From Kluyveromyces lactis (Eukaryota; Ascomycota; Saccharomycetes; Saccharomycetales; Saccharomycetaceae): DNA of 64,000 bases. Below are positions 1 through 10,500 of the stretch, in pieces. Within the stretch, counting starts at the first letter, position 1; every line of letters begins with the position of its first letter. The stretch covers positions 1,736,001 through 1,800,000 of the forward strand of contig NC_006041.1 in assembly GCF_000002515.2 (NCBI RefSeq), given 5' to 3'. The notes under the pieces are model-generated. The model was not told the DNA's origin. It worked only from the letters and a program-made list of their open reading frames with translations, and did not search any database. The position numbers and the translations under genes are program-made.

Positions 1-15
1 AAATAATATATCACA

Positions 16-1359
16 ATGTCTGAAGAAGATAAATCTAAGAAATTGGAAGAGTTGTTGAAACTTTTGAAGGTCCATGATGGTGATTTGTCGAAGTTCACCT
101 CTCAACAACGTAAGGATATGAACGAGTATAAGTTCTGGAAGACTCAGCCGGTTACTAAATTTGATGAAGTGATCAAGAAAGAGGGGCCTATTGATTCCAG
201 TAAGAGACCAGAGGATATTCCAGACACACCCTTGCCATTATTGGGAGATTTCGAGTGGTGTACCGTTGACGTTAATGACGAAAAACAGTTGGAAGACGTA
301 TACGTGTTATTGAATGAGAACTATGTCGAGGACAAAGACTCTACCTTCAGATTCAATTATTCCCGTGATTTCTTGAATTGGGGGTTGAAACCACCTGGCT
401 GGAAAGAGGAATGGCAAGTCGGTGTCAGGGTTAAAGAAACCAAGAGACTTGTTGGTTTTATCAGCGCTATCCCAACCAACTTACAAGTTAGAGGTAATGA
501 TGTGCGTAGTGTCGAAATTAACTTCTTATGTGTGCACAAGAAGTTGAGATCAAAGAGATTGGCGCCAATTTTAATCAAAGAAGTTACCAGAAGGGTGAAT
601 AAGTACGATATTTGGCAAGCCTTGCACACTGGTGGTGTGGTTTTGCCCTCGCCAGTCAGTTCATGCCGTTATGCTCATAGACCACTAAACTGGTCAAAGT
701 TATACGACGTTGAGTTTACTGCTTTGCCAGCAAACGCTACCAAAACCCAAATGATTGCTAAATATACTTTACCAAAGACTCCAATCTCTAACATTAAACT
801 AATGGAGGAAAGACACGTTGATGAGGCCTTTGAACTTTTCAATAAATACCAGCAAAGATTTGAATTGAGACCAAACTTCGATAAAGAAGAGTTCAGACAT
901 TGGATCTTGACCAGAGAAGATGTTGTATATTCCTACATTATTGAAAACGACGAGGGTAAGGTGACAGACTTCGTCTCGTTTTACTCCTTGCCGTTCACGA
1001 TCATCAACAACCCATTGTACAAGGATTTGGGAATTGGTTATATGTTCTATTATGCTTCTGATGCCGACTTCGGATACGACAGATTTAGCGCAGAGGGCAC
1101 AGAAAGATTAAGAAAGAGATTGAATCTGTTGATCAACGATGCATGTATTTTAGCTCGTAATTTGAAAATGGACGTATTCAACGCTCTAACTTCCCAAGAT
1201 AATGCGTTGTTCTTGGAAGACTTGAAGTTCGGGCCTGGTGACGGGTTCTTAAACTTCTACTTGTTCAATTATAGATGTTTCCCAATCACTGGTGGTATCA
1301 AGGAAGACCAGACCTTTGACGTGGAAAAACGTAGTAATGTTGGTGTTGTCTTACTGTAA
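16..1359 (+). CDS. NMT1: N-myristoyltransferase (glycylpeptide N-tetradecanoyltransferase)
   Basis: This cytosolic enzyme transfers myristate from myristoyl-CoA to the N-terminal glycine of substrate proteins. The 447-residue product is about the length of yeast Nmt1 (455). Both family signatures are visible: one around residues 167-196 beginning EINFLCVHKKLRSKRLAP, and one near residues 402-416 (KFGPGDGFLNFYLFN). The chain ends in leucine, as expected because the C-terminal carboxylate is the catalytic base in this family. The ATG lies only 15 bases from the window edge, so the promoter is not visible. It is the first of three co-oriented genes (NMT1, NCW2, UPS1), the same neighbours as S. 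cerevisiae YLR195C-YLR193C. Identification is essentially certain. Confidence 0.97.
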   Translation: MSEEDKSKKLEELLKLLKVHDGDLSKFTSQQRKDMNEYKFWKTQPVTKFDEVIKKEGPIDSSKRPEDIPDTPLPLLGDFEWCTVDVNDEKQLEDVYVLLNENYVEDKDSTFRFNYSRDFLNWGLKPPGWKEEWQVGVRVKETKRLVGFISAIPTNLQVRGNDVRSVEINFLCVHKKLRSKRLAPILIKEVTRRVNKYDIWQALHTGGVVLPSPVSSCRYAHRPLNWSKLYDVEFTALPANATKTQMIAKYTLPKTPISNIKLMEERHVDEAFELFNKYQQRFELRPNFDKEEFRHWILTREDVVYSYIIENDEGKVTDFVSFYSLPFTIINNPLYKDLGIGYMFYYASDADFGYDRFSAEGTERLRKRLNLLINDACILARNLKMDVFNALTSQDNALFLEDLKFGPGDGFLNFYLFNYRCFPITGGIKEDQTFDVEKRSNVGVVLL

Positions 1360-1861
1360 ATAAATGTTTAAGATATTTAAAAAAGATATATTCTGATATT
1401 GTCCGTTGAAACATGCAATGTGGGTATGTAGATTTAGAATCTCAATGTCACATTTCATTATGAAATGACGGCAGGTTTCAGTCACAAATTGGAAGAGCAT
1501 TTAAAAGCCTAATAGTCAGCTTCTTAGAAGAAGTTGCCTCGATGTCCCTTCAAGAAGGAGATCATCATTGAGGCATTATACTCACTAAATGATAAGCCTG
1601 CTCTGAGAGGGCATCTTAATTCATTATTCAGCCTCCTCTCTCATTACTACTTGAGTTTTACTATGCTGGGTTTTAATTAAAGAAATCTGAAATTAAAGGC
1701 TGTACCTGCCGGCATAAGAAAAAAATGGTATTTAGGGAAACGTTGAGGTGATCAGTGAACGTAAAGGTATATAAGCAGCAGTATCTTGGCGAGTATCTAC
1801 CAACCTTAATTCGACTTTAATGTTAAAAATAGCAGATCTATAGCGGTAATCCAAACTGACA
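1360..1861 (+). promoter_or_regulatory. NMT1 3' region and NCW2 promoter
   Basis: The region holds no convincing gene. A TATA box (TATATAAG) lies at 1768-1775, 94 bases before the NCW2 start codon, and fits a regulated cell-wall gene. A 7-bp hairpin with a 3-base loop sits at 1451-1467, about 90 bases after the NMT1 stop; its role is unknown. Confidence 0.5.
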
Positions 1862-2464
1862 ATGACAATGAATAACAGAATTATTGAAATATTAGTGACA
1901 CTTTTCTTCCTACGTATTGCCAGTGCAGCAGTTTTAGGTTCTCTAGATGATGATGCACAGCAATCTGAGAAACAACCAGAACAAGCAACAGCCTCACAAC
2001 AACCAGAACAGGCAGCATATTCGCAACAAGAGACTACTGGCTCCTACGTTGCTGCTGCAGTTGAAACCGCTACTACATCGGCAACGACCAGTAATACTAA
2101 TCACGTGACTTCCCAAGCAAGTGTATGGGCAGAGACCTCAGCCAGCAATACAGTTTCAGTAGACAATACGCTGGCCACGTCAACTAGAAACTACGATGAA
2201 CCAATAACTATACTCACCACCACAAATTCCGCAGGTGAAACGTATACATCTAAGATTTGGTGGCTCCCCTCGTCTTCCCTTACTGAGACTGGTTCGACGA
2301 CAGCTACTCTGTCACAATCGGCAAGCAGCGCTTCGTCAACACAGACAACTGCTTACGTAAATAGCACTAACGGAGGTGCTTTCAATATGAACAGGGACAT
2401 GAATCAGTTTGGTTCATCAAGCAACTTGGTTTACCTGGGTGCAGCTATTGCATTGATAATATGA
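1862..2464 (+). CDS. NCW2: Ser/Thr-rich GPI-type cell-wall protein, Ncw2-like
   Basis: Predicted secreted cell-wall mannoprotein of 200 residues. It starts with a hydrophobic signal peptide (about residues 8-22, ending near ASA), followed by a Gln/Glu-rich stretch with two copies of a QPEQA motif (residues 38-51). A long Ser/Thr-rich region expected to be O-glycosylated comes next, and then a C-terminal hydrophobic tail (NLVYLGAAIALII) preceded by small residues (GSSSN). That tail is the pattern of a GPI attachment signal. Low complexity makes homology weak. The name rests on synteny: S. cerevisiae NCW2 (YLR194C) lies between NMT1 and UPS1 in the same orientation. An alternative ATG two codons downstream gives nearly the same signal peptide. 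Confidence 0.8.
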   Translation: MTMNNRIIEILVTLFFLRIASAAVLGSLDDDAQQSEKQPEQATASQQPEQAAYSQQETTGSYVAAAVETATTSATTSNTNHVTSQASVWAETSASNTVSVDNTLATSTRNYDEPITILTTTNSAGETYTSKIWWLPSSSLTETGSTTATLSQSASSASSTQTTAYVNSTNGGAFNMNRDMNQFGSSSNLVYLGAAIALII

Positions 2465-2956
2465 TAGATGCTAGGCATACATTTTATAGAGCAGTATATA
2501 GTTCAATATTGGAGAAGCCAACACTTTGACATAGATCGTATCTCTTGCAGGTAGAATCGATGCACTTTATGCATCGTCTCAACCAGAACCGTTACCAGCG
2601 GTTTTCAAATATTCATCGTAATTCCGGACAATGGACTCGTTTAGTCAGTGATTAGGGTGACGGCTTGATTGTGTGACTGAATAAGCGAATGCCTTTTTTT
2701 CGGTCTTCATGTCGGTAGAAACTGAAAAAAAAAAATTCGAAATACGGAAAAAAGCTTGATAGTATTTATAAGATGGTGATACCTTAGTAACTGGTGATGA
2801 ATTAAAGTCTGCTTTTGGATTCACACTTGTCATTAACATTCTACTATTTCATATTACATTTAAGCCCACCGGAACTAATTGAGGTAGGGAGATCAGTATC
2901 AAGGTTCTGGCAACTATCATTTCAACGTTTTATCTTTTAACCTTTCGATTGTTCCG
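2465..2956. other. NCW2-UPS1 intergenic region
   Basis: No gene is supported here. The only notable structure is a 7-bp perfect inverted repeat with a 5-base loop at 2558-2576 (CGATGCA arms), about 95 bases after the NCW2 stop and probably in its 3' UTR. Short open frames are AT-rich, lack homologues I recognise, and run against the UPS1 promoter. Confidence 0.4.
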
Positions 2957-3481
2957 ATGGTCCTCTGGCATAATAATTCACATACGTTTGGAAATTCATT
3001 CGATGCTGTCACCATAGCATTTTTTAACCGATACCCAAACCCATATGCCTCTCATGTTTTGAGTATCGACACTCTTTCTAGACGTGTCGATGATGATGGG
3101 AGACTTATATCTATTAGATTGATTAAAAAGATGGGGAAGCTTCCCAATTGGGTGAAACCTTTTCTTGGAAAGATATCTGAATCCTGGATCATTGAACATT
3201 CAGTGGTCGATACCAAGAAGGGAGAAATGCTGACTTATACTAGGAATTTAGATCATACGAAGATTATAAAAGTGGAAGAATATACTAGGTTTGAAAAAGA
3301 CGGGAATAGCACTCAGGTGAAATCCATGGTCAAGTTCAGTAGTGGATTTGGGATTGGGATTAGAAACAGAATCGAGAGCTGGTCACATAGCAAGTTCGAT
3401 GAGAATATTCAGAAGAGCAGGAAGGGCATGACTTTCGTTTTGCAAAGACTGGATCTCTCGTTAAACAAAACTTCGAGCTGA
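2957..3481 (+). CDS. UPS1: Mitochondrial intermembrane-space phosphatidic acid transfer protein Ups1
   Basis: Member of the PRELI/MSF1 family. With Mdm35, Ups1 carries phosphatidic acid across the mitochondrial intermembrane space for cardiolipin synthesis and helps control Mgm1 processing. The 174-residue product is one PRELI/MSF1 domain throughout. Family-typical segments include FFNRYPNPYASHVLSIDT near residues 23-40, the GKLPNWVKPFLG segment near 56-67, and YTRNLDHTKIIKVEEYT near 94-110. The length equals the usual Ups1 length (about 175). It follows NCW2 as in S. cerevisiae and is convergent with UGA3. Ups2/Ups3 are relatives, but the start MVLWHNN and the synteny point to Ups1. Confidence 0.95.
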   Translation: MVLWHNNSHTFGNSFDAVTIAFFNRYPNPYASHVLSIDTLSRRVDDDGRLISIRLIKKMGKLPNWVKPFLGKISESWIIEHSVVDTKKGEMLTYTRNLDHTKIIKVEEYTRFEKDGNSTQVKSMVKFSSGFGIGIRNRIESWSHSKFDENIQKSRKGMTFVLQRLDLSLNKTSS

Positions 3482-3868
3482 AAACGGTTTATTTGGCCTA
3501 TTCTCCTTCTGCTTTCCAGTTATTTATTTGCATTTACTACCATACAAGCATCGAACAACAAACAATATATATACTAGAGACATGGACTCTCAATTTACTT
3601 CGTCGGGTTTATCTTTTAACCTCCCAGGACTTTTATTTATATCACAAGAAGCAGAGCAGATCAACCAGTAAAAAAAATGACGAGCTAAACGTTAATCACA
3701 TATTTATCAATATACCAGGGCAAGTTCCTTGTTAGTATTATTTGATCTCATTATTGTAAATAGTCTACTTGCTTTGAAACTAAATCGTTTATTACATATT
3801 TGTATATTATTACATTTGATCTGAATCTATATTTATGACTGAACCGAGAATGGGTCACTCCCTTTCTC
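3482..3868. other. Convergent UPS1/UGA3 3' region
   Basis: AT-rich sequence between two convergent genes. Open frames here start with non-ATG codons or are under 30 codons. No RNA gene or repeat is seen; it most likely holds the two 3' UTRs and terminators. Confidence 0.4.
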
Positions 3869-5914
3869 TCAAGCAAAACTTATATCCCATCCGATATCGT
3901 CACAAATATCTATCCAATCACGTTCTCTAACCCCCGAGGACCCTATAGATTCTCCTTCGTCATCCATCTTCCAGACATTTTGCATAATGTCATGTGCACG
4001 AACCACATTACGACATTTGTAAGTATCAATGTACCGTATGAATTTATCCTCAATTATGGCCCTATCCTGATCCAAACAATTGATCCCACAGATGAACATC
4101 GGAAAACATAGCGACGATTCCAATTTAGTTCCCAAGACAAGATCTAGCTTTGATAGTAGCGTTTTCGTATAAAACACTATTTCAAAGGTATTGTTTTCAA
4201 CCTTCAAAAAATTGATCTTTAAATGTATTAACGCCGAAAGTCTGAAAATCTCAAAAAGGTGTTCGGATAGCTCCCTATAGTTTATTTCGTCGTCATTCTC
4301 TTCTGTACAATGCGATAAAATGTCAAGACCATTTTCATCTGGCGTGAGATTTAATAACTGTTGGTTTAGTTCCAAGGCATTGAACATAATAGTCTTGAAA
4401 TTCTGTGAAGACACGTTCAATTTCTCTGATTTCATTTGCCTTATCAGATTTGTAGTTTCACCCAATACTTTGAAAATGGGCCTATTCAACAAATGTAGGG
4501 AATCGACTTGTAAATTGCAATCAGTGAAATTTGGGTTTGAAGATAATAATAACGTTTCATATTGGTTCATGGGGAATTTTGTGGTCTGTGAACCCATGAT
4601 ATCATGGTATATGAAATTCGCTAATAACCAATTTCTGGTCATCAAGTCGATGGCGTCGAACTTTGAACTGTTATCATCCGTCAATAACGAAATCAAATTC
4701 GAACCACCAATATGTTCTTTAATCAATTTGGCACCGGTTTGTAGTAAAATCTGCCATCTATTAACGTCCCCTTGACATATCTCTGCCCCACACAAGACCA
4801 AAATTTGAGCCAAGGAATATAAAAATGATGATGGCGATTGCTGGTGCTGTGGTTCATATAAACATTGTAGCGACTCTAATGTGTAATTGTTGGCCAACTT
4901 TGAGAAACGCGAGTCTCTATCTATTATAAGTCGAGTGGAAGCACCACCTTCATCCAGCGCTGGCACAGATTTAGAAATGGAAAGGTGATGAGCAGCCCAT
5001 GCAAGAATACCATATAGAATCCCCTTATGTTTATGTGCCATAGGAAGGAAACATTGGAGATAAAAATTTTGCCTTGCTGGTGCAATACAAATCACCTGAG
5101 CTAAATGATCACGATAATAGTTGTAAAGATGCAGTCCCGTTGCATCCAGTTCCATCATTAGTGGTTCTGTTAAAGGATGTGACATGTACGGATCAGGAAA
5201 CTGGACTCGTTGCAATTTCACTATATCTGTACCTTCCTCATTCAGTTTTCCAGCATTGATGCTGGAACTTGTATTCCTCTGTAGATCTTGCAAAAAGCTA
5301 GTTTTATTATCATCTACAAGAGCAATAGCCGTAGTATGATCTATATCTTCAGAGCCGTCGTCCTGCTGAGACTCTTGACTTTTATCTAGGGCACTAAACC
5401 CTGGTGAAAGTAATGAGCCCATATGTTGAGGGTAAGATCCATCAGATTCAATCTCAGTAAGTACCATGTCCAGCATGGACGGGCTCATTACAGGCAATTT
5501 AGGAGACGGGTGTAAATGTGAATGGGAGTGGGAATGGGAGTTTGACATAGCCATACCACTTGACATAAAACTATTCAAATGAACTCCGACCGCATCCACT
5601 GCCGCAGTAAAAGGAGAATGTCCATTTACCAAAGTCGAAGAACCAGCTGCAGAAGAAGAGTCTCTGCTAATAGACATCACAGCATTTACCTTGAGTTTCT
5701 TCTTCTTCAATTCAGTTTGTAACCAAACTTTATAAGCTCTTATCTGATCTTTAGTCAAATTGTCCGGAAACACACAATCCAAACTGAGCCTTGCACAATC
5801 TTTACAAATTGGCCTATCCTCTGAACACCTTTTCTTCCGTACTTTGCAAGTAAGACATCCTTTCTTCGAATGACGCCTACGTTTAGGCTCTCCTTCCGAA
5901 AGATCAACAGCCAT
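3869..5914 (-). CDS. UGA3: Zn2Cys6 transcription factor Uga3, activator of GABA catabolism genes
   Basis: Nuclear regulator that in S. cerevisiae activates UGA1, UGA2 and UGA4 in response to GABA. The zinc cluster is at residues 20-47 with C20, C23, C30, C37, C40 and C47 in the CX2CX6CX6CX2CX6C spacing. The middle and C-terminal parts match Uga3 closely, for example GLHLYNYYRDHLAQVICIAP and LVLCGAEICQGDVNRWQILL. At 681 residues it is about 150 longer than yeast Uga3 (528). The extra length is a Ser-rich low-complexity segment (about residues 80-245) with an alternating Ser-His run near residue 125. It diverges from GLT1, as in S. cerevisiae (YDL170W/YDL171C). Confidence 0.93.
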   Translation of the reverse strand: MAVDLSEGEPKRRRHSKKGCLTCKVRKKRCSEDRPICKDCARLSLDCVFPDNLTKDQIRAYKVWLQTELKKKKLKVNAVMSISRDSSSAAGSSTLVNGHSPFTAAVDAVGVHLNSFMSSGMAMSNSHSHSHSHLHPSPKLPVMSPSMLDMVLTEIESDGSYPQHMGSLLSPGFSALDKSQESQQDDGSEDIDHTTAIALVDDNKTSFLQDLQRNTSSSINAGKLNEEGTDIVKLQRVQFPDPYMSHPLTEPLMMELDATGLHLYNYYRDHLAQVICIAPARQNFYLQCFLPMAHKHKGILYGILAWAAHHLSISKSVPALDEGGASTRLIIDRDSRFSKLANNYTLESLQCLYEPQHQQSPSSFLYSLAQILVLCGAEICQGDVNRWQILLQTGAKLIKEHIGGSNLISLLTDDNSSKFDAIDLMTRNWLLANFIYHDIMGSQTTKFPMNQYETLLLSSNPNFTDCNLQVDSLHLLNRPIFKVLGETTNLIRQMKSEKLNVSSQNFKTIMFNALELNQQLLNLTPDENGLDILSHCTEENDDEINYRELSEHLFEIFRLSALIHLKINFLKVENNTFEIVFYTKTLLSKLDLVLGTKLESSLCFPMFICGINCLDQDRAIIEDKFIRYIDTYKCRNVVRAHDIMQNVWKMDDEGESIGSSGVRERDWIDICDDIGWDISFA

Positions 5915-7507
5915 CTTTTTATCGTTCGATCAGGATATACTGAAAACTGTGGGAAATCTATCGATTAAACAGCAACGTAGTGTGCCCACCTATACACTTT
6001 CGAACCAATCAGGGGTCGGTGCTAATGGAATAAATAAGTGGTTTTCAGTTGAAGCAAACAAGCCCGAGCAGTTCTGATTTACTATAAAAGACGAACCACT
6101 CCGAGGCTAGAGGTAACCAAATTCCACCTTACGTCTGTCTAATGACATTCAGATTTCATTTTTCACTTCCTTCTTTCTTTTTCATGCTCCACTTGGATAC
6201 TTTAACTTCAAGCCATCAAAAAGCTTTTTTAATCTTCTTAAAACAAATAATGAACGACGACTCAACTTCAACAAAAGAGGTACGAGGGACCATTGGAGGC
6301 AGAATTCCCGTATACTAGCTCATGATGTACTGTAACTTATTCTGAATTTACATGTAGATATCAGTGACATAAGTACGTAAATATATACATGTGGTACCGG
6401 GTGTAGAAGTAAAACGTACCCAGTACTCGGAGGTATTATACGAACGGGTTCTCGAATTCCAAGCAGAACCGCATGTAGGAACGCATGCCTCATATTTAGG
6501 AACAACACATTAGGGTTTGAACACCATTCTCTACGTTGGAATGCATTGATCAAAAATGCATGAGTCTGGGTAACGCGTCAAGGTACAAGCTTGTTACCCG
6601 GATTCATACCGGCTGACGTAATGTATATCATTCACGTGATCGATGATTACCTCCCTGTTCTTCTTCTTGTCACCAGCACTTCTCACCCACCTTCGTCCCG
6701 CTGCCAGCAAATTCGAGCAACCTCGATATGATTGGTCCGATTAGATCGAAACTGACTTGGCCCCTAAACTCGGAGAGTGGGGAACCCAAATCCTTTCTCT
6801 TATCTATACGACCGGGTAACGTAATGTCACTTTGCCTGCTTACACCATCAGCAACGCACTGTAGCCCCTCCTCCCCTTATCAATCCCAAGTATGCCTTTT
6901 TGTTTTTTCTTCTGCGGTGTTTTCTGAAAAAAATACGTTTGGGTCTGAAAACTACGCCATTTTCAAGCTCGAAAAGAGCTATTCAAAGCACGTTATTCAG
7001 CAGTCATCTTTATTTGACTATCGGTTCATCCCGTGAAAGCTGGATTCCATCTAGTGCAGTCCCAATCCCAGTCTGAGTCTCCGCTTTGTTATCAGAATCG
7101 ATTCGCCAATTCTCATTGGGAGAAGAGGAGCACAGCAAATTTAGAAACCCTCAAGAGATTTCTCGCTTACTCTTCCTTTCTTTACTTCATTTTTGACTAG
7201 TGTTTTCGAATGAATTTTTTTTTTTTGGTATGGTGATTTTATCGGTATCAAATACTTAATATATTTCTTAATATTACATTTTATCATAATAAATGAAATT
7301 AATGTGCTACTTACTGCCTGACATTTTCCCTATATATAAGAGAATGTAAATTTGAGAATATCAAAAGTAACTGACTGTTTAGTCCCGTTCATTTCTAGAT
7401 GTTGTTCAGTTTTTTTTGGTAAGATCTGTGAACCAGCAATAGAACAGCATTTACTTGTCAGTACTAAAATATCATATCCTTATTTTTTTGGATTTTAGTT
7501 GCTTGTA
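5915..7507. promoter_or_regulatory. Divergent UGA3-GLT1 promoter region
   Basis: At 1.6 kb this is the longest clean gap in the window. It holds two Reb1-type sites (TTACCCG at 6594-6600 and CGGGTAA at 6813-6819) and a CACGTG E-box at 6633-6638. An inverted pair of GGGTAAC arms lies at 6568-6574 and 6593-6599. TTATC (GATA-factor type) motifs occur at 6800, 7089, 7239 and 7272 on the GLT1 side, which fits nitrogen-catabolite control known for GLT1. A 7-codon upstream ORF lies at 7399-7422, and an intron-like segment at 7419-7498. Motifs are seen directly; factor binding is inferred. No tRNA or protein gene is supported. Confidence 0.55.
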
Positions 7508-10500
7508 ATGATTTCTTCTGGGAAATATGATCCTTTAGAAGAATCGTACGATGGCGGTTGTTCTTTAGATGAAAGACCTTTATCAAAGAAAGCACATGTT
7601 TATAAGTCCTGGGCTAATGTCATACCGGACAAACAGGGTCTATATGACCCTGAATTTGAGAAAGACGCCTGCGGTGTTGGTTTTGTAGCTAACATCAAAG
7701 GTGTGTCATCCCATAAGATCGTTTCTGATGCGCGGTTCTTACTCTGTAACATGACACACAGAGGAGCTGTTTCCTCAGATGGGAACGGTGATGGTGCAGG
7801 GATCTTGACCGGTATCCCACATGAGTTTATGCAGAGAGAGTTCAAATTGGATGTAGGGATCGATATTCCAGATCAATCTCAGTACGCGGTAGGGAACGTT
7901 TTCTTCAAGAAAGATTCTCCCGAAGCGTTGGTAAATTCCAAGAGAACGTTTGAACAATTGGCTGATTCTTTGGACTTGAAAGTTCTAGGTTGGAGAGTTG
8001 TACCACATGATTCTTCCATTCTTGGTGCTGTCGCACTGTCCCGAGAACCAGAAATTTTGCAACCTTTAGTAGTGTTGAAAGAATTATTTTCCGAGTCATC
8101 TTCATCTTCTTCCATCTCTAAGGATGAATTCCAATCCACATGCGAAACCAAGTTTAAGACTAGCTTGTACATTCTTCGGAAACAGGCTTCTACATCGATC
8201 GGTCTTCAAAACTGGTTTTATGTTTGTTCCTTGGATAACAAAACTATAGTTTACAAAGGACAGCTTACCCCATCACAGGTGTACAATTACTACCATGATT
8301 TAACTAATGCTCATTTCAAATCGCATATGGCACTAGTGCATTCTCGTTTTTCAACAAATACATTCCCATCATGGGACCGTGCTCAACCTCTACGTTGGTT
8401 GGCTCATAACGGTGAAATTAATACTTTGAGAGGTAATAAGAATTGGATGAGAGCCAGAGAAGGTGTTATGGCTTCTGAGGTGTTTGGTGAACAATTGGAT
8501 AAATTGTACCCGATTGTGGAAGAAGGTGGTTCTGATTCTGCCGCATTGGATAACGTTCTGGAGCTTTTGATGATGAACGGTGTTCTTTCCCTTCCAGAAG
8601 CTATTATACTGATGGTCCCAGAAGCCTATCACAAGGACATGGACTCGGATTTGAAGGCGTGGTTCGATTGGGCGTCATGCCTTATGGAACCATGGGATGG
8701 TCCAGCTTTGCTAACCTTCACTGATGGTCGCTTCACTGGTGCCACTTTGGACAGGAACGGTTTAAGACCATGCCGTTACTATATTACATCCGATGACCGT
8801 GTCATTTGTGGTTCAGAAGTCGGTGTTATTCCTGTGGAGAATTCATTGGTCATTCAGAAGGGTAAGTTGAAACCAGGTGATATGTTGCTAGTTGATACGG
8901 AATCTGGAGAAATGGTCGACACAAAGCAATTAAAGCATAAGTTCGCCAAGAGAAAGGATTTCAAGTCGTGGTTATCAAAAGTTATTAAAGTGGAAGATGT
9001 GTTAGAGAAGACTTCCAAATTCTTACCGCCAAGTTTCATTTCAGATTATAACTTGAAAGCTCAAACTGATCCAAGGCTATTGGCATTAGGATACACATAT
9101 GAACAGGTTTCGATGATCCTTGTACCAATGGCGCTTGGAGGTAAGGAAGCTCTAGGATCCATGGGTAATGATGCTCCATTGGCTTGTCTAAATGAAGACC
9201 CAGTACTATTATATGATTATTTCAGAGAGCTTTTCGCCCAGGTGACAAACCCTCCAATTGATCCAATTCGTGAGGCCAACGTCATGTCCTTGGAATGTTT
9301 CGTAGGACCTCAAGGGAACCTTTTGGAAATGCATCCTTCTCAATGCGATCGTTTAGTTTTAAAATCGCCAATTTTACATTGGGACGAATTTGAAGCCTTG
9401 AAAAATATTGAAAAGGCACATCCTACTTGGTCTACTTCGAACATAGACATTACTTTCCCTAAAGAAGAAGGTCTATTAGGCTACACGGCTACCATTGACA
9501 GAATCACACAGGAAGCCAGTGATGCTATTGATCAAGGAAAGAAGATTTTGTTCATTAGCGACAGACTGTTATCTGCGGATCGGGTCTCAATCTCTTCGTT
9601 GATCGCTATTGGTGCCATTCATCACCATCTTGTTCGCAACAAACAGCGTTCTCAGGTGGCTTTGATCTTGGAAACTGGTGAAGCTCGCGAGGTGCATCAT
9701 TTCTGTGTTCTATTAGGTTATGGTTGTGATGGTATTTTCCCTTACCTAGCCATGGAGACCTTGGTCAGAATGAATCATGAAGGATTAGTCCGAAATGTCA
9801 ACAACGATGATTCATCAATTGACGATAAGACTTTATTAGATAATTACAAACACGCGGTTGATGGTGGTATCTTCAAAGTTATGTCAAAGATGGGTATCTC
9901 TACTCTTGCATCTTACAAAGGTGCCCAGATCTTTGAAGCTTTAGGCATTGATAATTCGGTCGTTGATCTATGTTTTGCTGGTACTGCCTCTAGAATCAAA
10001 GGTGTTACATTTGAATACTTGGCACAAGATTCGTTCTCTATGCATGAACGCGGGTTCCCATCTAGATTAACGATACAAAAATCGGTAAATTTGCCTGAGT
10101 CCGGTGAATATCATTGGAGAGATGGTGGCTACAAGCATATCAATGATCCTACTGCCATTGCTGCCCTACAGGACTCCGTGAGAAACAAAAACGAAGATGC
10201 ATGGGAAATGTACGTTAAGAAAGAAATGGAGGCTATCAAAGACTGTACTCTAAGAGGTCTCTTGGAATTGGATTATTCTGATTCGGAATCAATCCCATTG
10301 GAACAAGTTGAACCTTGGACGGAGATCGCAAGAAGATTTGCTACTGGTGCTATGTCGTATGGGTCAATTTCCATGGAAGCTCACTCCACATTAGCAGTTG
10401 CAATGAACCGTTTAGGTGCCAAGAGTAACTGTGGTGAAGGTGGTGAAGATCCAGAGAGATCTATTGTAAACTCCAACGGTGACACCATGAGATCTGCCAT

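Noticed and set aside
4320-4775. 151-codon open frame antisense to UGA3
   Set aside because: Fully inside a well-supported gene with clear homology on the other strand; no domain in the antisense product.
7499-7507. Three-codon N-terminal extension of GLT1
   Set aside because: Begins with TTG and lies at the end of an intron-like leader segment; ATG at 7508 matches the family.
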